DNA of 64,000 nt. Origin: Prosthecomicrobium sp. N25. Its GTDB lineage: Bacteria; Pseudomonadota; Alphaproteobacteria; Rhizobiales; Ancalomicrobiaceae. Under the pieces are notes generated by a model, which did no database searches, was not told where the DNA came from, and saw nothing but the letters and a program-made list of their open reading frames with translations. Position numbers and translations under genes: made by a program. Position 1 is the stretch's first letter, and every line of letters starts with the position of its first letter. The stretch lies in NCBI RefSeq assembly GCF_037203705.1, contig NZ_JBBCAT010000001.1, positions 2,205,418 through 2,269,417 on the forward strand, given 5' to 3'. This document shows, piece after piece, positions 58,327 through 64,000 of the stretch.

Positions 58327-59517
58327 TCAGGCCGCCTTGGCGAGATCGATCGTCTTCTTCGTGTACACCGCCTGGGCCGCCGCGACGCCCGAGCCGAGCT
58401 GGATCTTGGCGCCGCAGTCGACGAGCGACATCTCGGCGACCGAGATCGCGCCGAGCAGCATCAGCTCGTTCATCGCGCCGAGGTGGCCGATGCGGAAGAC
58501 CTTGCCGGCGAGCTTGTTGAGGCCCGAGCCGAAGGAGGTCGTGTAGCGGTCGTAGGCGTGGCGGATCACCTTCACGGCATCGACGCCCTGCGGCACGTAG
58601 ATGGCCGACACGGTGTCGGAATGCCACTTCGGCGCCTTGGCGACGAGCCGGCAGCCGTCCCACGCCTCGACCGCCGCGCGCACGCCGTTGGCGACGTGGT
58701 GGTGGCGGGCGAAGATGTTCTCGAGGCCTTCCTCGAACATCAGGTCGAGCGAGGCGCGCAGGCCGCGCAGCAGCGTCGTGGCCGGGGTGTAGGGGAAGTA
58801 GCCGTCCTTGTTGAACTTGGACATGTCCTCGAAGGAGAAGAAGCAGCGGTGCATCTTCGAGGACTTGTGAGCCTCGAGCGCCTTCTGGCTGACCGCGATG
58901 ATCGCGAGGCCGGTCGGCAGCATGAAGCCCTTTTGAGAGCCGGACACGATCGCGTCGACGCCCCACTCGTCCATGCGGAAGTCGATCGAGCCGACCGACG
59001 ACACGCCGTCGACGAAGAGCAGAGCCGGATGGCCGGCCGCGTCGAGCGCCTTGCGGACGCCGGCGATGTCGGAGGTGACGCCCGTCGCCGTCTCGTTCTG
59101 GGTGGTGAGCACAGCCTTGATCTTGTGCTCCTTGTCGGCCTTCAGGATGTCGTGGAAGGTCTCGACCGGAACGCCCTCGCCCCACTCGCACTCGACCACC
59201 TGGGTGTCGAAGCCCATGCGCTGGCACATGTCGGCCCAGAGCAGCGAGAACTGGCCGAACGTGGAGATCAGCACCTTGTCGCCCGGGTTGAGCGTGTTGG
59301 TGAGCACGGCCTCCCAGCCGCCGGTTCCGGACGACGGGTAGATGAACGCCTGGCCGGTCTCCGTCTTGAAGACCTTCTTCAGATCCGCGAAGAGCGGCAG
59401 CGTCAGCTTCGGGAAGTCCGGCGAGCGCATGTCCTCCATGGGGAGGTTCATGGCCATGCGCACCTCGTTGGGGACGTTGGTCGGGCCGGGGATGAAGAGA
59501 CCGGGATGATACCGCAT
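58327..59517 (-). CDS. sgaA: Serine-glyoxylate aminotransferase
   Basis: Transfers the amino group of serine to glyoxylate, giving hydroxypyruvate and glycine. The 396-aa class V aminotransferase has the PLP lysine in SGSQKGFMLPTG near residue 195 and the phosphate-binding SSGTGGWEAVL near residue 62; YTPATTLLRGLRASL is typical of SgaA. It is the first gene of the serine-cycle operon, divergent from the LysR gene with a 155-bp shared promoter region (59518-59672). Confidence 0.95.
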   Translation of the reverse strand: MRYHPGLFIPGPTNVPNEVRMAMNLPMEDMRSPDFPKLTLPLFADLKKVFKTETGQAFIYPSSGTGGWEAVLTNTLNPGDKVLISTFGQFSLLWADMCQRMGFDTQVVECEWGEGVPVETFHDILKADKEHKIKAVLTTQNETATGVTSDIAGVRKALDAAGHPALLFVDGVSSVGSIDFRMDEWGVDAIVSGSQKGFMLPTGLAIIAVSQKALEAHKSSKMHRCFFSFEDMSKFNKDGYFPYTPATTLLRGLRASLDLMFEEGLENIFARHHHVANGVRAAVEAWDGCRLVAKAPKWHSDTVSAIYVPQGVDAVKVIRHAYDRYTTSFGSGLNKLAGKVFRIGHLGAMNELMLLGAISVAEMSLVDCGAKIQLGSGVAAAQAVYTKKTIDLAKAA

Positions 59518-59672
59518 GGCGTTCCTCGATGACGTGGCCTAAGACAGAAACCGTCGTTCCGGGACGGCACACAACCGGGCCGTCGGACGGGTCCTTGTTC
59601 GTAACGCGACCATGGGCACCGGCATTACCGATGAAAACGGCAAGAATGTTTATACGGGCATGAGGTGGGGTA

Positions 59673-60575
59673 ATGGCTTCGCTGCGGCGCACACTTCCTC
59701 CGGTGAACAGCCTCGTGATTTTCGAGGCCGCCGCGCGCCACCTCAACTTCACGCGGGCCGCCAGCGAGCTGGGTTTGACGCAGGCCGCCGTGTCCCGCCA
59801 GATCCAGGCGCTGGAGGCCTCCCTGGGGGCCCCGCTGTTCCAGCGGCAGGCCCGCGGCCTGACCATGACCAAGGACGGGACGCGACTCCATTACGCAGTC
59901 ACCATGGGCCTGGAGTACATCGCCACCGTCTGTGTCGACATCCGCCGGCGCCGCGGACCGAAGGACCTGACCGTCTCCTCTTCGGTGACCTTCGCGTCCT
60001 ACTGGCTCGTGGCCCGGCTCGCCAATTTCCGGGCCGCCCATCCCGACGTCGACCTGCGCCTCGTCGCCTCCGCTCCGGTCTCGGACCTTGTCTCCGCCGG
60101 GATCGACGTGGCGATCCGCTACGGCTCGGGCCAATGGCTGGGGGTCGTCTCCGAGCGGCTCTTCGGTAACGAGATCTGGCCGGTCTGCTCGCCGAAATAC
60201 ATGGTGGGCCGCGAGCCCCTGAAATCCGCCGAGGAGCTCCTCGACGAGACCCTCCTCCACCTCGGCGCCTTCGACCGGAACTGGGTCACCTGGGACCACT
60301 GGTTCAAGGCGCTCGGCGTCACCATGCGGCCGACCAAGCGTGGATTCACCTTCGACAACTACTTGATCTTGCTGCAGACGGCGATCCGCGGGGAGGGCAT
60401 CGCGCTCTGCGGCCAGCGCCTCGCCGAGGACTTCATCGCGCGCGGCGACCTGATCCGCCCGATCGAGACGGCGCTCGTCTCCGACAACGCCTTCTATCTC
60501 GTCTATCCGACCGACGTGCCCCTCTCCGACAGCGCCCAGCGCTTCCGGGACTGGATCCGCGCAGAGGTGCGCTGA
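59673..60575 (+). CDS. LysR-family regulator, probably of the serine-cycle operon
   Basis: 300-aa LysR protein of the GcvA-like subgroup. The helix-turn-helix is LNFTRAASELGLTQAAVSRQIQALE near residue 25, and the ligand domain has the typical AIRYGSGQW and PVCSPKYM. AGGTGGGG precedes the ATG at 59673. Divergence from sgaA suggests it controls that operon, as QscR does in Methylobacterium; this is positional inference. It ends 2 bp before a hairpin at 60578. Confidence 0.88.
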   Translation: MASLRRTLPPVNSLVIFEAAARHLNFTRAASELGLTQAAVSRQIQALEASLGAPLFQRQARGLTMTKDGTRLHYAVTMGLEYIATVCVDIRRRRGPKDLTVSSSVTFASYWLVARLANFRAAHPDVDLRLVASAPVSDLVSAGIDVAIRYGSGQWLGVVSERLFGNEIWPVCSPKYMVGREPLKSAEELLDETLLHLGAFDRNWVTWDHWFKALGVTMRPTKRGFTFDNYLILLQTAIRGEGIALCGQRLAEDFIARGDLIRPIETALVSDNAFYLVYPTDVPLSDSAQRFRDWIRAEVR

Positions 60576-61121
60576 CAGCCGGGCCAAGGCCCGGCGACGG
60601 GGCCCGGAGGGGCGGTGCGAAGAGATTGGCGAGTGCCCGTTTTGGTCGGTGGAACCGCCGTGAGCCGGTTGGCCGAGAACCCGGCCCGTCCGTCCGACCG
60701 CTTCGGGAGGGCGTCGCCGACCGGCGGGAACGTTCGCTCCCGCGCCCGTCGGGCGTCGTCTCGGAGCCCCGCCGCCCCCAAGGGAGTCCGGCATCGCCCG
60801 TCTCTGGGTTCCACGCCCAGACCGCCCAGGGCCTTTCGGATCGAAGGCAGCCGACCGACGCCCGGTGGAGCGCGGCGACCCTGTTCCGGAAGTTGCGCCA
60901 CAGCCATGAGCCGCGCTCATGGCGACGCACCCGCCCTGCCGGCAGGCGGGGCGACGCGGATCCCGAACCATGAAGCAACTCAGACGCGCACAAGGCGGCA
61001 CATTGGAACATCATCCTGCCGCGCCTCGTTGGGATCACCTATGCGACATCTTGGCAGGACCTTTTCGGCCAGCCCTGCTGCCCTAGTTTCTTCGGCACTG
61101 CACAACGGAGTTGTCAGAGAA
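60576..61121. other. 546-bp region without a convincing gene
   Basis: The frames here are open in places, but none shows a known family, normal start or ribosome binding site. Two hairpins stand out: CCATGAGC-CGC-GCTCATGG at 60904-60922, and a stem around TGCCGGCA at 60931-60950. Near 60985-61120 base composition becomes less GC-rich. A small RNA or a tspO leader is possible. Confidence 0.5.
60578..60595 (+). terminator. Stem-loop after the LysR gene
   Basis: GCCGGGC and GCCCGGC form a 7-bp stem with a CAAG loop directly after the stop. There is no T-run, so termination here may need Rho. Confidence 0.4.
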
Positions 61122-61628
61122 ATGACTGCCCGGACCGAAGTCATGGACGATTTGCCGCGCCCCGGACGCTGGTGGATGCTGGCCGCCTTCGTGGCGTTGA
61201 CGCTCTTGTTGGGCTTCCTCGCGGGCCTCGCGACCCAGCCGAAGATCCCGACCTGGTACGCCTCCCTGCAGAAGCCCTGGTTCAACCCGCCGCCCTTCGT
61301 CTTCGCGCCGGTCTGGACGATCCTCTACGTGATTATCGCCTGGGCGGGGTGGCGGATCTGGGAGAAGCCGGCGAGCGCGGCGCGGACGCGCGCGCTCTGG
61401 GTCTATGCCGTGCAACTCGCGCTGAACCTCGCCTGGTCGCCGGCCTTCTTCACCGCCGAGAGCCCGCTCCTGGGCATGGTCGTGGTCATACCCCTCTGGC
61501 TGTCGGTGCTCGCCAACATCCTGGCCTTCCGGCCTCTCGACCGCGCCGCCGCGCTGTCCCTGCTGCCCTACCTGGCGTGGGTCAGCTTCGCGGCCCTGCT
61601 GAACGGCGCCATCCTCGCCCTGAACTGA
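61122..61628 (+). CDS. tspO: TspO/MBR family tryptophan-rich sensory protein
   Basis: 168-aa inner-membrane protein of the TspO/translocator-protein family with five predicted helices. The first loop carries TQPKIPTWYASLQKPWFNPPPFVFAPVW, and the helix LALNLAWSPAFF is also conserved. Family members bind porphyrins and affect tetrapyrrole export or oxidative signalling. The ATG at 61122 is chosen; ATG at 61143 is also possible. It converges with the Rrf2 gene, stops 4 bp apart. Confidence 0.92.
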   Translation: MTARTEVMDDLPRPGRWWMLAAFVALTLLLGFLAGLATQPKIPTWYASLQKPWFNPPPFVFAPVWTILYVIIAWAGWRIWEKPASAARTRALWVYAVQLALNLAWSPAFFTAESPLLGMVVVIPLWLSVLANILAFRPLDRAAALSLLPYLAWVSFAALLNGAILALN

Positions 61629-61632
61629 CCCC

Positions 61633-62091
61633 TCAGCTCGCCTTCTCGAGGAAGGGCGAGAGCAGGTCCGGCGTCGGCCCGGCGAGGAGCGCGTCGCCGA
61701 TCGACGTGTGGTCGAGCAGGTCGACCTGGGCGTCGTAGATCTTCGCGAAGACCCGACGCAGCTCGCAGCGCGTCTCGTCCGCGCAGTCCTCGCAGCGCCG
61801 GTAGGCGGTGCGCGACAGGCAGGGGAGCGGCGCCACCGGTCCGTCGATCAGGCGCAGCACCTGGCCGAACGAGACGGTGGTCGGGTCCTTGATGAGCGTG
61901 TAGCCGCCCTCGCGCCCGCGCCGGCTGCCGACGATCCCGGCGCGCTTGAGGTCGAGGAGGATCTGCTCCAGGAAGCTTTGCGGGATCGATTCCCGGCTCG
62001 AGATCTCGCGGGCCTGCAGGCTCGCCCCGTGCCCTTCGCGGGCGAGGGCGATGAGGGCCTTGAACGCGTACCGGGCCTTCTGCGAAATCAT
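61633..62091 (-). CDS. Rrf2-family transcriptional regulator with four clustered cysteines
   Basis: 152-aa winged-helix protein of the Rrf2 family (IscR, NsrR, CymR and relatives). The DNA-binding part reads AREISSRESIPQSFLEQILLDLKRAGIVGSRRGREGGY. Near residue 91 it has Cys in a C-x8-C-x2-C-x5-C pattern (PCLSRTAYRRCEDCADETRC). IscR and NsrR use three cysteines for an Fe-S cluster; four with this spacing is different, and a cluster or a redox switch is plausible. The target is unknown; it is divergent from the LOG gene. Confidence 0.88.
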   Translation of the reverse strand: MISQKARYAFKALIALAREGHGASLQAREISSRESIPQSFLEQILLDLKRAGIVGSRRGREGGYTLIKDPTTVSFGQVLRLIDGPVAPLPCLSRTAYRRCEDCADETRCELRRVFAKIYDAQVDLLDHTSIGDALLAGPTPDLLSPFLEKAS

Positions 62092-62222
62092 GGGCTTGGC
62101 AATCCAGCAGGTCTTTGGGGCGAGCTACACCGAACGCCCGCCCGGGTCAAAGCATTCGAGCCTTGCCGCCCGAGAATAGGTGCCGGCGGGTTCATTTTTC
62201 CCGAACGTCGAGGCAAATCCGC

Positions 62223-62804
62223 ATGTCGAAGCGCAATCTGGCCCGTATCGCCGTGTTCAGCGGCTCCAATTTCGGTCGCGGCGAGGACTACAGGGCGGCT
62301 GCGGCCGAACTCGGGCGGGAAATCGCCCGTCGCAAGATGGAGATCGTCTACGGCGGCACCCACAAGGGCCTGATGGGCGTCGTCGCCGATTCGGCGCTCG
62401 CCGCCGGCGGCTCCGTCCACGGCGTGATCACCGAGCGCCTCCTCGGCAAGGGCCATCTCCACCCCGGCCTGACCTCCCACGAGGTGAGCGCCCACATGCG
62501 CGCCCGCAAGGCCCGCATGGCCGACTGCGCCGACGCCTTCGTGGCGCTCCCCGGCGGCATCGGCACCCTGGAGGAACTCGCGGAGATCTGGACGCTCAAC
62601 CAGCTCGGCGACATGGACAAGCCGCTCGGGCTCCTCGACACAGCCGGCTACTGGCGGCCCTTCATGGGCTTCATCGACCACATGATCGCCGAAGGCTTCC
62701 TCCCCGGCGCCCACCGCGGCTCGATCGTCGTCGAGGCCGACCCGTCCCGCATGATCGAGGCCCTCGCCGCGGCCGAGGCCATCACCGTCCCGAAGTGGAT
62801 GTGA
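62223..62804 (+). CDS. LOG-family cytokinin riboside 5'-monophosphate phosphoribohydrolase-like protein
   Basis: 193-aa lysine-decarboxylase-like (LOG) protein. Family members release the base from nucleoside monophosphates. The nucleotide-binding motif is PGGIGTLEE near residue 110, and the N-terminus reads IAVFSGSNFGRGEDYRAAA. Key family residues VYGGTHKGLMG and SHEVSAHMRARK are present. In non-plant-associated bacteria its role is usually nucleotide turnover. The ATG at 62223 is chosen because homology starts there. Confidence 0.9.
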   Translation: MSKRNLARIAVFSGSNFGRGEDYRAAAAELGREIARRKMEIVYGGTHKGLMGVVADSALAAGGSVHGVITERLLGKGHLHPGLTSHEVSAHMRARKARMADCADAFVALPGGIGTLEELAEIWTLNQLGDMDKPLGLLDTAGYWRPFMGFIDHMIAEGFLPGAHRGSIVVEADPSRMIEALAAAEAITVPKWM

Positions 62805-62830
62805 GTGGCCTGTCACTCCAGGAGGCATTC

Positions 62831-62856
62831 CGGAACGATAATGCATACGGAACGAT
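62831..62856. promoter_or_regulatory. Direct repeats CGGAACGAT, possible regulator site
   Basis: CGGAACGAT occurs at 62831-62839 and 62848-62856, 17 bp apart, so nearly on the same helix face. A third partial copy CGGAA follows at 62859. It lies 100 bp upstream of the amidohydrolase start. Confidence 0.4.
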
Positions 62857-62956
62857 CTCGGAATCGCGCGGCGGGGGCACTAGTCTGACCGGCGCGCCGA
62901 ACCTTCAGGTCGAGTGACTCGAGGGGCGGCTGGACCCGAACCGGAACCCGCCCGTG

Positions 62957-64000
62957 ATGAGAGCCATCGCCGTCGCCGACGCCCTCCTGGGCCCCGAGTA
63001 CCGGGCCTCAGGCCCCGTCCGCATCGCCGTCGAGGACGGCCGGATCGACTCCGTCACGCCCCTCGTGGCGCCGCCTCCCGGCCCACGCCGGCTTGCCCTT
63101 CCGGCCCCTGCGGATGCCCACAACCACGGCCGCCCGCTTTCGACCACCTCTTTCGCAGCCTCCGGCAAGCCGTTGGAATCCTGGCTCATCCGGCTCGCCG
63201 CCATGCCGTCGATCGACGCCCGGATATCGGCTCTCGCCTTCTTCGGCCATGCCGCCCTCGGCGGTGTCGGCGCGGTGATGATGCACCAGACCCGACCCTC
63301 GGGCCGGCTGCCGCTGCCGCAGGAGGTGCGCACCATCGCGGACGCCGCCGCCGAGGTCGGCATCCATTGCGCCTATGCGGTCTCGGTGCGCGACCGCAAC
63401 CCGCTCGTCTACGGCCCGACCGAGGAGGCGACCGGCGCCCTGCCGCCCGCCTCGCGCGCCGCGGTCGAACGCCTGTTCCGCAGCCCCGACCTCTCGCCGT
63501 CCGACCACGTCGCCCTCGTCGAGGAGGTCGCCGCCGCCGCCGAACGTCCGGGCTTCTCCGTCCAGTTCGGACCCAACGGCATCACCTGGTGCACGCCGGC
63601 GCTCCTCGAGGCGATCGCCGAGGCCTCGGCCCGGACGGGCCGGCGCGTGCACATGCATCTCCTCGAGACCAGGTATCAGCGGGCCTGGGCCGACCGCCAT
63701 CATCCGGAGGGCGTCGTCGCCTTTCTCAAGTCGATCGGCCTGCTGTCCCCGCGCCTGACCCTCGCCCACTGCGTCTGGGTCCGGCCGGACGAAGTGGAGA
63801 TGATCGCCGAGGCTGGCGCGACCATTTCGGTCAACACGGCCTCCAACCTCGTGCTCGCCTCGGGCATCGCCCCGGTCGCGACCATGGTCGGCACCGCGGC
63901 CACGGTCGCGCTCGGCCTCGACAACTCGGCCTTCGACGAGACCGACGACGTCTTCCACGATCTCCGCCTGTTCAAGCACCTCCACGCCGGCTGGGGCTTC
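62957..64000 (+). CDS. Amidohydrolase family protein (cytosine deaminase/chlorohydrolase type), 3' end outside window
   Basis: Metal-dependent hydrolase of which 348 residues are visible; it runs to the window end without a stop. The first metal motif is PADAHNHGRP near residue 55, followed by HMHLLETRYQ, LAHCVW and LGLDNSAFDE. This order (HxH, H, H, D) is that of the ATZ/TRZ amidohydrolases acting on ring nitrogens. The second His of HxH is present. ATG at 62957 is chosen; GTG at 62954 directly before is possible. The substrate is unknown. Confidence 0.85.
   Translation, partial: MRAIAVADALLGPEYRASGPVRIAVEDGRIDSVTPLVAPPPGPRRLALPAPADAHNHGRPLSTTSFAASGKPLESWLIRLAAMPSIDARISALAFFGHAALGGVGAVMMHQTRPSGRLPLPQEVRTIADAAAEVGIHCAYAVSVRDRNPLVYGPTEEATGALPPASRAAVERLFRSPDLSPSDHVALVEEVAAAAERPGFSVQFGPNGITWCTPALLEAIAEASARTGRRVHMHLLETRYQRAWADRHHPEGVVAFLKSIGLLSPRLTLAHCVWVRPDEVEMIAEAGATISVNTASNLVLASGIAPVATMVGTAATVALGLDNSAFDETDDVFHDLRLFKHLHAGWGF

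Noticed and set aside
60615-61628. 337-aa version of tspO starting 507 bp earlier
   Set aside because: The added N-terminus is non-conserved and would cover a hairpin-rich stretch; TspO proteins are about 160-170 aa, which fits the ATG at 61122.

Overview
The window is a gene-dense, very GC-rich stretch of a chromosome that looks like an alphaproteobacterium of the Rhizobiales/Hyphomicrobiales. The pointers are the block bamE - cytochrome bc1 chaperone - yceD - plsX - fabH - ihfA - merR, a CcrM-type GANTC methylase, a betIBA/choXWV choline locus, serine-cycle genes of the Methylobacterium/Hyphomicrobium kind, and REP-like intergenic palindromes. I cannot name the genus. No prophage, insertion sequence, CRISPR array or rRNA was seen; there is one tRNA, tRNA-Pro(GGG).

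Layout. (1) 1-9.9 kb, housekeeping: the end of hppA (H+-pumping pyrophosphatase), a chemoreceptor with an HBM-type sensor and an AT-rich leader, bamE, the bc1 chaperone, the fatty-acid/phospholipid start genes yceD-plsX-fabH, ihfA, a MerR regulator and tRNA-Pro. (2) 10-14.4 kb, accessory: a low-GC sulfotransferase, a polysaccharide deacetylase, a glutathionyl-hydroquinone-reductase-like protein, an SDR and a GNAT. (3) 14.6-23.7 kb, an eight-gene, mostly overlapping operon for an unknown glycan: two nucleotide-sugar epimerases, a B12-type radical SAM enzyme, four glycosyltransferases (three of them tandem paralogues) and a UDP-glucuronate decarboxylase. (4) 24-31.8 kb: glyS, ccrM, rnhB, a VOC protein, an SplB-like radical SAM protein, a degenerate GT-A protein and a membrane protein.

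(5) 31.9-60.6 kb is the metabolic core. Choline is imported by ChoXWV and oxidised to glycine betaine by BetA and BetB under BetI control. Betaine can lose one methyl group to homocysteine (Bmt). A dimethylglycine/sarcosine-dehydrogenase-like flavoenzyme can take further methyl groups to folate, and a corrinoid protein plus a DUF1638 protein point to a second, corrinoid-dependent methyl transfer. The C1 units and glycine released can enter the serine cycle, whose genes sgaA, mcl, mtkA, mtkB and hprA follow, with a divergent LysR regulator resembling QscR in position. A TAXI-TRAP transporter and a second chemoreceptor lie between the two halves.

(6) 61-64 kb: tspO, an Rrf2 regulator with four clustered cysteines, a LOG-family phosphoribohydrolase and the start of an amidohydrolase cut by the window end.

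Intergenic DNA is unusually structured. It holds a four-copy dispersed repeat, a 156-bp inverted-repeat element, palindromes inside the serine-cycle operon, perfect palindromes near both chemoreceptor genes, stem-loops between binding-protein and permease genes, and a pair of CsrA-like hairpins over the ribosome binding site of an unknown gene.
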